64,000 nt of DNA from an uncultured Verrucomicrobia subdivision 3 bacterium (GTDB lineage: Bacteria > Verrucomicrobiota > Verrucomicrobiia > Limisphaerales > UBA11358): assembly GCA_903872345.1 (NCBI GenBank), contig CAIQKM010000073.1:22167-86166 (forward strand). Direction: 5' to 3'. Under the pieces are notes generated by a model. It did no database searches. It was not told the DNA's origin and saw only the letters and a program-made list of their open reading frames with translations. Made by a program: the position numbers and the translations under genes. Of this stretch, positions 25,959 through 34,399 are shown in pieces (position 1 is the first letter of the stretch; each line of letters begins with the position of its first letter).

Positions 25959-26699
25959 GTGAATGAAAATCTGGTGGAGCGGGCGCTGGGTCCGGATGAG
26001 CCGCCATTGCCGGCCACGGAAAACCGTGATCTGCTGGCGCGGTTGTTGAAGCGGCTGGCGCATGAGGTGCGCAATCCGCTCAGCTCGCTGGGGGTGCATT
26101 TTCAATTGCTGGAGGAGGATCTCAGCGGGCTGCCGCCGGAATTGCGCGCCCGGATCGCCTCGCGCATCGGCATCATTGACGGGGAACTGCACCGGCTGGA
26201 CAGCATCGTGGAACGGTTTCTCAAACTGGCGGGACCGTCGGCGCTGGAACTGGCCCCGGTGGAGATCGGCCAGATCGTCCGGCACGTCTGCGAATTGCTG
26301 CAACCGGAGGCCTCGGCGCGGTCGGTGGAAATCCGGCACGCGGTGGAACCCGGCCTGCCGCCGGTGACCCTGGATTCGGTACGGCTTACGCAGGCGCTGC
26401 TGAACATCATCATTAATGGCGTCCAGGCCATCAGCGGGCCCGGGGTGGTGACCGTGAGCGCGGGCCGGGCCGGCGAAAAACTGTGGCTGCGCGTGCAGGA
26501 CACCGGGCCGGGCATTCCGGCGCACGAGTTGGGCGAAATCTTTGATCCTTATTTTACCACCAAGGCCGAGGGCAACGGTCTCGGGTTGTGGATTGCCCAG
26601 CAGATTGCGGTGGCGCACGGCGGCGATTTGTCGGCGGAAAACGCCCCCGACGGCGGGGCGATTTTGACGCTCACCCTGCCGCTGTCCCGAAAGGAATGA
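25959..26699 (+). CDS. Soluble NtrB-like histidine kinase without a sensor domain
   Basis: A 246-residue kinase: HisKA H-box LKRLAHEVRNPLSSLGVHFQ (His near residue 34), N-box LLNIIINGVQAI, G1 QDTGPGIP, F-box FDPYFTTK and G2 GNGLGLWIAQQIAVAHGG. Only about 25 residues precede the HisKA domain, with no PAS, GAF or membrane segment, so sensing must come from a partner protein or through domain contacts. GTG at 25959 is the only in-frame start before the H-box, with AGG six bases upstream. Its stop overlaps an ATGA beside the response regulator start, so the pair forms one operon. Confidence 0.9.
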   Translation: MNENLVERALGPDEPPLPATENRDLLARLLKRLAHEVRNPLSSLGVHFQLLEEDLSGLPPELRARIASRIGIIDGELHRLDSIVERFLKLAGPSALELAPVEIGQIVRHVCELLQPEASARSVEIRHAVEPGLPPVTLDSVRLTQALLNIIINGVQAISGPGVVTVSAGRAGEKLWLRVQDTGPGIPAHELGEIFDPYFTTKAEGNGLGLWIAQQIAVAHGGDLSAENAPDGGAILTLTLPLSRKE

Positions 26700-26701
26700 C
26701 C

Positions 26702-28087
26702 ATGGACAATTCAAAAATCAAAATCCTGGTGGTGGATGACGAGTCCGGCCTGTGTGCGGGGTTGCAGGAAGGTTTGCGCCGCGAAGGGTATCACGTGGAT
26801 GCCGCCAATGATGTTCCCGCCGCGCTGGAGTTCGCGCGGCGCAACCTCTACAACTTGGTGATTTCCGATGTGAAAATGCCGGGCGCCGACGGTCTGGAAT
26901 TGCTCGCGCAAATCCGCGCGCACAGCCGCGACACGCTGTTCATTCTCATGACCGCATACAGCACCGTGACCAACGCGGTGGAGGCGATGCGCCTGGGGGC
27001 TTACGATTATCTGCCGAAACCGATTGACCTGAAACGCCTGCGGTTGCAGGTGCAAAAGGCGCTGGAATATCAGGCGGTGGTGGTGGAGAACCACGAGCTG
27101 CGGTCGCGATTGCAACAGCGCGAAGAACCGAATCCGCTCATCGGTGAAAGCGAGAGCATGCAGGCCGTGTCCCGCCTGATCGGCGAAGTGGCACAGAGCG
27201 ATGTGACGGTGCTGATCGAAGGCGAGAGCGGCACGGGCAAGGAGATTGCCGCGCGGCTGATTCACACGCAGAGTCCGCGCAAGGATAAGCCATTTATTTC
27301 CGTCAATTGCGCCGCGTTTGCCGAGCAGTTGCTGGAGGCGGAACTTTTTGGGCACATGAAGGGCGCTTTCACCGGGGCCACCGCGCAGAAGCCGGGCCGG
27401 TTTCAACTGGCGGATGGCGGCACGCTGTTTCTGGATGAGATTGGCGACCTCTCGCCGAAAGGGCAGGGCGACCTGCTGCGCGTGCTGGAGGATGGCGCGT
27501 TCCGCATGGTGGGCGGTTCGGAACTGATCCGCGTGAATGTGCGCATCATTGCGGCGACCAATAAAAAACTGCCCGAAGCGGTGGCGGAGGGCAGGTTTCG
27601 CGAGGATTTATTTTACCGGTTGAACGTGGTGCCGGTGGTGATGCCGCCGTTGCGCGAGCGGGCGGATGACATTCCGCTGCTGATCGAGCGTTTCTTCGAG
27701 CGCTTTGCCGCACGGCACAAGCGCGGCCGCAAACGGATGTCGCCGGAGGCTTTGCAACTGTGCCAGCGGTTTCCCTGGCCGGGCAACGTGCGCCAGTTGC
27801 GCAACGCGGTGGAGCGGATGGTCATCACTTCGCGCGCCGCCGTGGTGGACGTGGCGGCCCTGCCGGATTACTTGCGTGAATTCGACGCCGATCTGGTAAC
27901 CTTTACGGTGCGACCCGGCACGCCGCTGGCGGAAGTGGAAAAATTGCTGATCCGTCAGACGCTCCTGCACGTTACGAGCAATCGTGCGGCGGCGGCGGCG
28001 GCGCTGGGCATCAGCCGGCGGGCGCTGCAATACAAGCTCAAGCAATATGGGCTGCTGGACATGCCCGGCCCGGCGGAAGAAAAGTAA
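26702..28087 (+). CDS. NtrC-family sigma54-dependent response regulator
   Basis: A 461-residue activator. Receiver domain residues 1-120 (ILVVDDESG, phospho-acceptor Asp in VISDVKMPGADG, switch Thr in MTAYST, Lys in YLPKPID). AAA+ domain about 145-380: Walker A GESGTGKE, sigma54-contact loop GAFTGA, Walker B TLFLDEIGDL, and R-finger region FREDLFYRLNVVPV. A Fis-type HTH lies at the end (NRAAAAAALGISRRALQYKL). It should activate sigma54 promoters after phosphorylation by the adjacent kinase. ATG at 26702 has AAGGA six bases upstream. A candidate dyad and sigma54 promoter lie 160-280 bases downstream of its stop. Confidence 0.95.
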   Translation: MDNSKIKILVVDDESGLCAGLQEGLRREGYHVDAANDVPAALEFARRNLYNLVISDVKMPGADGLELLAQIRAHSRDTLFILMTAYSTVTNAVEAMRLGAYDYLPKPIDLKRLRLQVQKALEYQAVVVENHELRSRLQQREEPNPLIGESESMQAVSRLIGEVAQSDVTVLIEGESGTGKEIAARLIHTQSPRKDKPFISVNCAAFAEQLLEAELFGHMKGAFTGATAQKPGRFQLADGGTLFLDEIGDLSPKGQGDLLRVLEDGAFRMVGGSELIRVNVRIIAATNKKLPEAVAEGRFREDLFYRLNVVPVVMPPLRERADDIPLLIERFFERFAARHKRGRKRMSPEALQLCQRFPWPGNVRQLRNAVERMVITSRAAVVDVAALPDYLREFDADLVTFTVRPGTPLAEVEKLLIRQTLLHVTSNRAAAAAALGISRRALQYKLKQYGLLDMPGPAEEK

Positions 28088-28105
28088 GGCGGGGCTTCAG
28101 GTGGC

Positions 28106-28214
28106 GGAGCGCGCCCGTCCTCGGGCGCAGCCGCATGGTGCGGCCGTCGGCGCTTGAAGGCGTCACGCGGATTGAACGGTTGGTCATTGCTGCGCCCGGG
28201 GACGGGCGCGCTCC
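28106..28214. repeat. 109-bp element with 26-bp inverted arms
   Basis: The arm at 28106-28131 (GGAGCGCGCCCGTCC...) is repeated inverted at 28189-28214 with one mismatch, around a 57-base GC-rich loop. It could act as the terminator of the kinase-regulator operon, though there is no T-run, or be a small mobile repeat. Each arm also folds on itself (GCGCCCG/CGGGCGC). Confidence 0.7.
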
Positions 28215-28244
28215 GTCTGGCACCTTGCACGCAGGCGGGGCAGA

Positions 28245-28263
28245 TGGTGCAAGAATTGCACCA
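28245..28263. promoter_or_regulatory. Dyad, candidate enhancer (UAS) for the sigma54 activator
   Basis: TGGTGCAAGAATTGCACCA: perfect 8-bp arms with a 3-base spacer. The centre is about 128 bases upstream of the expected transcription start of the sigma54 promoter, within the normal range for NtrC-type enhancer sites. Assignment to the adjacent regulator is inference. Confidence 0.6.
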
Positions 28264-28355
28264 AAGCGCGTTGGGACGGTTTAACCGGTATTTTGATGGT
28301 TTGGCTGTGCGTTGGCGGACAGGTGTTTGCGTTTGTTTTGGCGGGGCGGTTGGGT

Positions 28356-28371
28356 TGGCATGTCGCTTGCA
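28356..28371 (+). promoter_or_regulatory. Near-consensus sigma54 (-24/-12) promoter
   Basis: TGGCATG-TCGC-TTGCA fits the consensus TGGCACG-N4-TTGCW at all positions but one and keeps the obligatory GG-N10-GC spacing. It points at the small gene starting at 28423, with transcription expected around 28382. Confidence 0.75.
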
Positions 28372-28422
28372 TTCATAGTAGGCGGTTGCAAAGAAACAAC
28401 CTTTTAACTGGAAACCAAAATT

Positions 28423-28596
28423 ATGAGCGAAACAACGATTCCCACAACGACGACCGCCAATGCCGCGACCGCCCCGGCCTGCGCGCAGAAATGTGCCACG
28501 ACCGCGCCGGCCACGGCCACGGCCACGACCGCCACCCAGACGACCACGGCGAACACGCCGAAGATGCAGCGCCGTCAGGGCCGCAAGCAACATTGA
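28423..28596 (+). CDS. 57-residue Thr/Ala-rich small protein, sigma54-controlled
   Basis: ATG at 28423 opens a 58-codon frame: MSETTIPTTTTANAATAPAC, then AQKC, a Thr/Ala run (ATTAPATATATTATQTTT) and a basic end (KMQRRQGRKQH). Two Cys residues are spaced C-x3-C. No signal peptide or membrane segment. The function is unknown; small basic-tailed, low-complexity proteins like this occur among stress-induced or nucleoid-associated proteins, but no family is claimed. Support for reality comes from the sigma54 promoter 50 bases upstream, the A/T-rich leader (GAAACCAAAATT) and strong G/C at third codon positions (ACG/ACC/GCC) while the amino acids stay Thr/Ala. Nothing else in this gap is plausible. 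Confidence 0.6.
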   Translation: MSETTIPTTTTANAATAPACAQKCATTAPATATATTATQTTTANTPKMQRRQGRKQH

Positions 28597-28678
28597 TTGC
28601 CAACCCGACCGCCGCAAGGCGGCCAACCACTACAGGGACCGGCGCATGGGAGGAACCGGCGCCGGTCTGCTGTGGGGT

Positions 28679-28752
28679 TGATTTCGGCGGAGGCATGAGC
28701 GCCAGTGGCTGATAGCCCACCAGGAGTTCGAGTCTCTTGTCCGCCGAAATCA
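28679..28752 (+). other. tRNA-like folded element upstream of the zinc-ribbon gene
   Basis: TGATTTCGGCGGA (28679-28691) and TCCGCCGAAATCA (28740-28752) form a perfect 13-bp closing stem. Inside are a GGCT-gat-AGCC hairpin and AGGAG-TTCGAGT-CTCTT, which has the exact geometry and loop sequence of a tRNA T-arm placed next to the 3' acceptor strand. The body is only about 60 bases, too short for a normal tRNA, and there is no CCA. It ends 19 bases before the GTG of the next gene. It may be a decayed tRNA or a tRNA-mimicking leader. Confidence 0.5.
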
Positions 28753-28771
28753 GCCTCACGGGGCGAGCTGA

Positions 28772-29185
28772 GTGGCCCGTATTGATACGAAAAATTTTAT
28801 GCAACAAATCATGCAACAGTTGTTCGAGCTGCAAGCGCTCGAATTTGAAAAAACCATCCAGCCGGATCAGGCGGCGCACGTGGCGGAACTGCGCGCGGCC
28901 ATCCCCCAGCCCATTCTCGCCCACTATGACCGGATGATGGTCCGGGGCAAAAAGGGCGTGGCCTTGCTGCACCATCAGACTTGCTCCGGCTGCCACATGC
29001 AGGTCCCGCTCGGCGTGGTGCTGAACCTCAAACGCGGGGAGGATGTCCGCCTGTGCGAAACCTGCCAGCGTTATCTTTACCTGCCCGCCGACCCGCTGGA
29101 ATTCAGCGCGCCAGCGGCGGTGGCGCCGGCGGCACCCGTAAAGGCGGTCAAAAAAGCCAGCCGTCGGCAACTCGCCAAAGTTTAA
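28772..29185 (+). CDS. C4 zinc-ribbon protein (CT398-like C-terminal domain)
   Basis: A 137-residue protein. Residues 10-60 are helical (QQIMQQLFELQALEFEKTIQ), followed by a zinc ribbon with CSGCHM and CETCQRYLY (CxxC...CxxC), as in zf-RING_7/CT398-type proteins, and an Ala/Pro/Lys-rich tail. The missing long coiled coil makes it shorter than typical family members (about 230 residues). The start may be GTG 28772 or ATG 28799; GTG keeps MARIDTKNF, which looks coding. The tRNA-like element lies directly upstream. Role unknown, possibly RNA or protein binding. Confidence 0.75.
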   Translation: MARIDTKNFMQQIMQQLFELQALEFEKTIQPDQAAHVAELRAAIPQPILAHYDRMMVRGKKGVALLHHQTCSGCHMQVPLGVVLNLKRGEDVRLCETCQRYLYLPADPLEFSAPAAVAPAAPVKAVKKASRRQLAKV

Positions 29186-29254
29186 AATTTTTGTCTCGCA
29201 GCGGCAACGGTGGATCGGCGACACGCGATCCGCTGTTGCCGTTTTTTTCGTGCC

Positions 29255-32200
29255 TCACGGTGACACGATGCGGTAAAACCCGGTCTGGTTTGTGGCGGTG
29301 CTCACATTGTAATTCGCCGGCACGGCGCCAAAGGTGCCGCTGGTGAGCACGGTCCAGTTGGTCAAGGGCAGCGCCAGATTGGTGGTGGTCAGCACCCGGT
29401 AAGTCTGACCGCTGTTGCCGCCGAGCGTCAGCGAGAAACTGGTGCCGCCGGTGACGGTGGCAGTCAGTGACGGCGGTGCGAGGGCGATCACCGCGAGCGT
29501 GCCGTTGGCCGTGAGCTGGCTGGTGTTCCATTGCAGATTGGCGCCGAGCGGCGGCAGATTGAAATTCGTGAAAACCCCATTGTAAGCCAGCGCGCCAAAC
29601 AGTTTGAAGCTGTCGCCGGCGGCCAGCGTATCCGTACCGGTGTTGGTCACCACCAGCGTGCCGCCGTAAGTCACGGACGTAATGCCGGTCACGGCATCAT
29701 TCGCGATGGTGCCGCCCGTTTTGCCGATGGCCAGCCACGCCTGGCCGCCGGTGAGATTTAGCAGGCTGTTCAAAGTCAGGGTGCCAATGGCCGTGCCGCC
29801 GGGTGCGATGATCGCACCATTAATCACGGCCACTTTGCCGAGCACGGTGCCGAAGCCGGTCAGCGTTTGTCCCGCCACCAGCCGCAACGTGCCATCCGTG
29901 CGCGTGGAAGCATCCAGTGTCGCCCCGCCGGCCACCACCAGATTGGAGCTGCCCGCCAGCGAGCCCACGCCGCTCAAGGCCAGCGTGCCGGAGGAAATCC
30001 AGGTGTCACCCGCATACGCCTGCACATTCGTCAGGGTCAGTTTGCCGGTGCCGGCCATGGCAATGCCGCCGGGCGGCGCGGTCTGGTAATCGGTTGCGAT
30101 CGCACCGTTCGGCGCGCCGGTGAAGATCCCGCCGAAGACATTCGTGGCCGCGTCCATATCCGTGAAGGAACCGTTCCCCAGATTGACGTTGCCGCCGCCG
30201 CTGAGCCGGGCCACGGTCTGGTTGATGCCGTTCAGATTCAGGACGGTGTTGGTGGCCAGATACAGGCCGGTGGACACCGGCAGGATGTTATCCGGTCCGC
30301 TCAGGTTGAGCGTGCCCTGGCTGTTGGTGGTGTTGCCGCTGTACAGATTGGGCTGGGTCAGAGTCAGCGAACCCAGGCCGGTCTTGGTGAAGCTGGCGGC
30401 GCCATTGGCGCCATCCTTCATGGGCGCGGAGATGAGCAGGTCCGGATCCGCCGCGCCGTTTTCAACGGTCAAGGTCACGCTGGTGTTGTAGAGGGTCAGA
30501 TAACCGACATTGATCGTGGCGGTGACGCTGTTGGAGCGCGAGGCCCAGTGGCCGCCGGTGCTGTAACCCCAAATATCGCCCACGCGCAAACCGCCGGTGC
30601 CGATGATCTGGCCGCCGTGCAGTTCCAGGTTCGACAGATGATTGTCGCCATTCACGGTGATGGTGCCGGCGTTGGTGGTGTAATTATCCGTGCCGTAGGA
30701 ATACGGATGGGTATTGAAGATGAGCGTGCCGTTGGTGCCCACGCTGACATTGCCGGTGATCGACGGCGTGTTCCAACCATAGGGTAGACTGAGCGTGCCG
30801 GAATTGACCATCACCGCGCCGCCGTAACTGGCCGCCGCCACGTTGTTGTTCAAATAGAAATTGCCGCCGCCGCTCAGGGTCAGCACCGGGTTGCCCGTGC
30901 CGGAGAGTTTGTTCGTGAGCGTGAGCGAAGTGCCGGGAGCGGCCGACCAGGTTTGCGCCGTGCCGAGCGCCACCGGCACGCCGAGCGACAGGTTGGCGGC
31001 GGTGTTGGTGAGCTGAATGCCGCCGCTGCCGAGCGTGAGGGCGTTGGTGCCAAAGATGCCGACCGCGCGCAGCCCGCCGGTGATGTTGATGCCGGCCACG
31101 GACAGGTTGGTGCCAATCTGCGTGGTGGTGGTGTTGGCGCTGTCGTTGAAATAAACCGTATTCGCCGCGCCGGGCGTGGCGTTGGTGGCCCAGTTGAGCG
31201 AGTTCGTCCAAAACGCATCCGCGTTGCCGGTCCAGGTGAAGGTATTGGTATTCGGCGCGAGGCGGGCGCCGGCAAAGCTCAGACCGTTGATGCCGTTGGT
31301 GAGAATCTGGCCGACTTCCGCCGCGCTCAGGGCGCGGTTCCACACGCACACTTCATCGATCAGGCCCCGGAACCAGCGGCCGCCAAACGGATCCTGCCCC
31401 ACATCCAGCGGCGCGTCGAACGCCTGGAAGATGTGCGTGTAATTGTTCGTGGAGGTGGTGATGACACCGTTGGTCAGGCCCACGTAGAAGATCGCGCGGT
31501 TGTTGGTGATCGAAACGGCGGCGAGCACCCACTGGTTCGTGGGCACCTGCGGACCGGAGTTATACGTCCACGTCGCCGTGTCATCGTTCCATTGATAGCC
31601 CAGCCGGTTGGCCGAGGGGAACATCATGCCGGAATAGGTGGTGCCGCCTTTGCACATGATGATGCCGGTGTAGGAGGACTGGTTGCCGGTCAGATTCACC
31701 CACGCCAGAAACGTGGCGTTGCTGGTGTTCATGGAGAGGGCCGGGGTTTGCACATAGGTGCTGGCACCGTTGAAGCCCAGACATTCATAAACCTGCCCGA
31801 CCGCCTGCGTGGGTGAACTGTAGAGTGTGCCGTCGTGATACGGTGCGCCGGCGCGGTCGTAAGTGTTCGTCCCTGCGGTGTCGCGTGCGTCCAAAGAGAG
31901 ATACAGTTTCAGGCCGCCGTGGATTGAGTCCGGCGCGGTGGTGAAATTCCAGACCGGCCCGGCCACAATGTTCGTGCCATACACTTCATCCACGCGCCAG
32001 TAATAGGTGGTGTTCGTGGCGAGCGCGGCGGCCGGGGTGAAGGTGGTGCTGCTCACCTGTCCCTGATACTCGTTGGAGCCGGTGGTGGCGATGGCGACAT
32101 TCGCGGCGTTGGTGCCCAGGTAAACTTTGTACTGAAAGTTATTGGTCGTGCCCGGCTGCCAGGTGAAGAGCGGCTGAAAGACCACGTTGATCGTGCCCAC

Positions 32201-34363
32201 GGCCGGATTCGGTCCGCCCGCCGGCAGGAGGCCTGCGCCGGAATAGATGGATTGCACTTCGGCGGCGGAGAGCACCTTGGTGTAGAGGCGTAAATCGTCA
32301 ATCGAAGCGGTCAGCCAGGATACGTTGCCGTTGCCATCGTTGGCCATGCCCATCACCGGCCAGTTGTCGCCGGCAATGTATTCGCCGGCCGGAATGGTGC
32401 GCGTGCCGGTGGTGCCGGTGTATTCCACGCCGTTGACGTAGAGACGGATCAGGCCGCTCGTGCGGTCAAGTTCGCCGACGAGGTGATACCAGACGCCGGC
32501 CTGCGGCACGATGGCGGCCTTCACGTTGAAAGTGCTCTGTCCGCCCACCGTGCAGCCATAAAAGAAAAAGGACGTGCCGTTCATGCCCAGCCGGATGCCG
32601 GGCGAATTGCCGCCGCCGCCGGAACCGCCATCCAGCGGACACTTCATGAACAGCATCTGTTCGCCGCCCGGCGTGGCATCCGGTTTGCACCAGAGGCTGA
32701 TGCTCAGGTTGGTGTTATAGGCATCGAACCAGGTGCCCTTGAAGCGCGCATAGCCCGCGCCGTCAAAATGCAGGGCGGTGCCGCCGCCCACGCCCGGCAC
32801 GGAGCCGGTGCCGAAATTGGCGGAACCAAACAGCGTGGCGGCCGTGCCATTGCCGGTGGTTTCGCTGACACTCGTACCGGAGGCATCGTTGAATGACCAT
32901 TCGCCCAGCAGCGGACTGCCATCGCTGCTCACCAGCACCTTCGCCGCCGTCAAACTTTTGAGGCCGGACGGTTCGCCCACATAATAATGAAACAGATCGT
33001 AGCCCGCAAAATTGGTGGCCGGCGTGTATTTCAAAATGCCGCCGCCGAGATTGGTTATGGTGCCGCCATTGACGGTGTTGGTCTCATAGGAAACGATGGT
33101 CAGCGTGTTGCTGTTGGCAATGTAGTCATTCAGCAGCACGTTGATGCTGACGGCCTGGTTCGTCTTGGTCGTGGCCAGGTCCGGCGTGGCGCGCGGGGCG
33201 AGCTGATAATTGTATTGCACCCACTCGATGCCGCCCTTGGCGTTGTTACGGCGCAGGCTTTGCGCGGTGTTGGCATCCACGGTCGAATAGCCGAGGCCGG
33301 AGCCGTCCATCGCCACGTGCCAGAAATTGTCGCCGGTGTAATCGCGCGTGGTGGTATAATGGCTCTGGCCCCAGTTGTGGCCCATCTCATGGCCCGAGGC
33401 GTAACCGGACCAGCTCGGGTCCATCACGCTGAAATCACCGGGCTCGTACGCCAGGCCGGCGTCGCCGTTATAAAGCTGCACCGACCCGTGCACCATGTCG
33501 AACCAGCCATTCGTGGCCACCCCGTGGCTGTAGCCCGGATCCGGATTCCAAAACGAATTTTCCTCCGAGAGATTCCCGTCCGTGGTCGTATAGGGCAGTT
33601 GCGTGTTGGTGCGCACGCATACGCAGACGATTTGATAGCACACGCCCAGGTCCCGCGCCTGTTCGTAATCCACGTCATTGATCCGCGCCTCCTGTATCAG
33701 CACCGCCGAGGTGATGTTGCTCGCGGACAGATTGCAAAACACATTCACGTAATCGGAATCCAGCACCAGCCGCGCCCGTTGCAGCGGCACCTGTTTCAAA
33801 TTGTTCAAATACGGCGGCCCGCCAAAGCTCGTGACGAGGTTGGTGGGATAATAGTTCGTCGTCCAGGCGAGGTGCTGCGGCAGGTTGGTGGGGGCGACCG
33901 CGTAGTTGGTCACATAGCCCAGGCTCGGCAGGTTGGTTGTCGGGAAATACGCGCCCATGCCGCCCCAGGACAGGCGGTTCGTGGTGTCGTAAGGATCATA
34001 CTCCGAAGTGCTGCCCTGCCAGCGGCAGCCGTAGGTGACCTGGTAATAGAATTTGCCGTCCACGCCAAACGTGCCGACCACCATGGCCCCCGGGTCGCTG
34101 GCAATGCGGCCGCGATAGGTCGTCACCTCGGGAATCTGATTCGTGGGCAGCAGGGTGTAATTCGAGGCATCCGAATAGATGCGCACCGAGTAGTTGGTGG
34201 CGCGCAGGTTGTAGCGTTGCAGATTGACGACCACCGGCTGCTTGGTCCAGGTGTTGGTGATGGTGATGGATAGCGAATCCGTCAAGGCCAGCGCGCGGGC
34301 GCCAGCCAACAGGATGAGTGCAATGAGACCGGCCGGAATACATTTGGCGAGGAACTTGATCAT
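29255..34363 (-). CDS. Giant secreted multidomain protein: reprolysin-type metalloprotease, LamG domains, autotransporter repeats
   Basis: A 1702-residue protein with signal peptide (MIKFLAKCIPAGLIALILLA). Residues about 60-370 form a metzincin-like domain with HEMGHNWGQSH (HExxHxxGxxH, near residue 322). Then a cadherin/VCBS-type segment (SINVLLNDYIANSNTLTI), a first LamG/concanavalin domain (LGEWSFNDASGTSVSE...), a fibronectin-like part (FTWQPGTTNNFQYKVYLGTN), a second LamG domain (GLKLYLSLDARDTAGTNTYD) and autotransporter-associated strand repeats (GSLTLTQPNLYSGNTTNSQG). The end (YRVLTTTNL...W...FYRIVSP) is the same module as in the pectate-lyase-like protein. No beta-barrel is present. 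It is likely exported to the surface for protein and glycan attack. The start at 34363 was chosen for the signal peptide. Confidence 0.85.
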   Translation of the reverse strand: MIKFLAKCIPAGLIALILLAGARALALTDSLSITITNTWTKQPVVVNLQRYNLRATNYSVRIYSDASNYTLLPTNQIPEVTTYRGRIASDPGAMVVGTFGVDGKFYYQVTYGCRWQGSTSEYDPYDTTNRLSWGGMGAYFPTTNLPSLGYVTNYAVAPTNLPQHLAWTTNYYPTNLVTSFGGPPYLNNLKQVPLQRARLVLDSDYVNVFCNLSASNITSAVLIQEARINDVDYEQARDLGVCYQIVCVCVRTNTQLPYTTTDGNLSEENSFWNPDPGYSHGVATNGWFDMVHGSVQLYNGDAGLAYEPGDFSVMDPSWSGYASGHEMGHNWGQSHYTTTRDYTGDNFWHVAMDGSGLGYSTVDANTAQSLRRNNAKGGIEWVQYNYQLAPRATPDLATTKTNQAVSINVLLNDYIANSNTLTIVSYETNTVNGGTITNLGGGILKYTPATNFAGYDLFHYYVGEPSGLKSLTAAKVLVSSDGSPLLGEWSFNDASGTSVSETTGNGTAATLFGSANFGTGSVPGVGGGTALHFDGAGYARFKGTWFDAYNTNLSISLWCKPDATPGGEQMLFMKCPLDGGSGGGGNSPGIRLGMNGTSFFFYGCTVGGQSTFNVKAAIVPQAGVWYHLVGELDRTSGLIRLYVNGVEYTGTTGTRTIPAGEYIAGDNWPVMGMANDGNGNVSWLTASIDDLRLYTKVLSAAEVQSIYSGAGLLPAGGPNPAVGTINVVFQPLFTWQPGTTNNFQYKVYLGTNAANVAIATTGSNEYQGQVSSTTFTPAAALATNTTYYWRVDEVYGTNIVAGPVWNFTTAPDSIHGGLKLYLSLDARDTAGTNTYDRAGAPYHDGTLYSSPTQAVGQVYECLGFNGASTYVQTPALSMNTSNATFLAWVNLTGNQSSYTGIIMCKGGTTYSGMMFPSANRLGYQWNDDTATWTYNSGPQVPTNQWVLAAVSITNNRAIFYVGLTNGVITTSTNNYTHIFQAFDAPLDVGQDPFGGRWFRGLIDEVCVWNRALSAAEVGQILTNGINGLSFAGARLAPNTNTFTWTGNADAFWTNSLNWATNATPGAANTVYFNDSANTTTTQIGTNLSVAGINITGGLRAVGIFGTNALTLGSGGIQLTNTAANLSLGVPVALGTAQTWSAAPGTSLTLTNKLSGTGNPVLTLSGGGNFYLNNNVAAASYGGAVMVNSGTLSLPYGWNTPSITGNVSVGTNGTLIFNTHPYSYGTDNYTTNAGTITVNGDNHLSNLELHGGQIIGTGGLRVGDIWGYSTGGHWASRSNSVTATINVGYLTLYNTSVTLTVENGAADPDLLISAPMKDGANGAASFTKTGLGSLTLTQPNLYSGNTTNSQGTLNLSGPDNILPVSTGLYLATNTVLNLNGINQTVARLSGGGNVNLGNGSFTDMDAATNVFGGIFTGAPNGAIATDYQTAPPGGIAMAGTGKLTLTNVQAYAGDTWISSGTLALSGVGSLAGSSNLVVAGGATLDASTRTDGTLRLVAGQTLTGFGTVLGKVAVINGAIIAPGGTAIGTLTLNSLLNLTGGQAWLAIGKTGGTIANDAVTGITSVTYGGTLVVTNTGTDTLAAGDSFKLFGALAYNGVFTNFNLPPLGANLQWNTSQLTANGTLAVIALAPPSLTATVTGGTSFSLTLGGNSGQTYRVLTTTNLALPLTNWTVLTSGTFGAVPANYNVSTATNQTGFYRIVSP

Positions 34364-34399
34364 ATGAATATGGCGGTGGCCGGGTTCGGATAAAGGCAC

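Noticed and set aside
24398..26074. Single 558-codon minus-strand protein
   Set aside because: The first 137 codons precede a clear signal-peptide start at 25663, and the last 100 codons are out of frame after a one-base deletion.
28679..28752. Functional tRNA gene
   Set aside because: Too short, no anticodon arm and no CCA; only the T-arm and acceptor geometry match.
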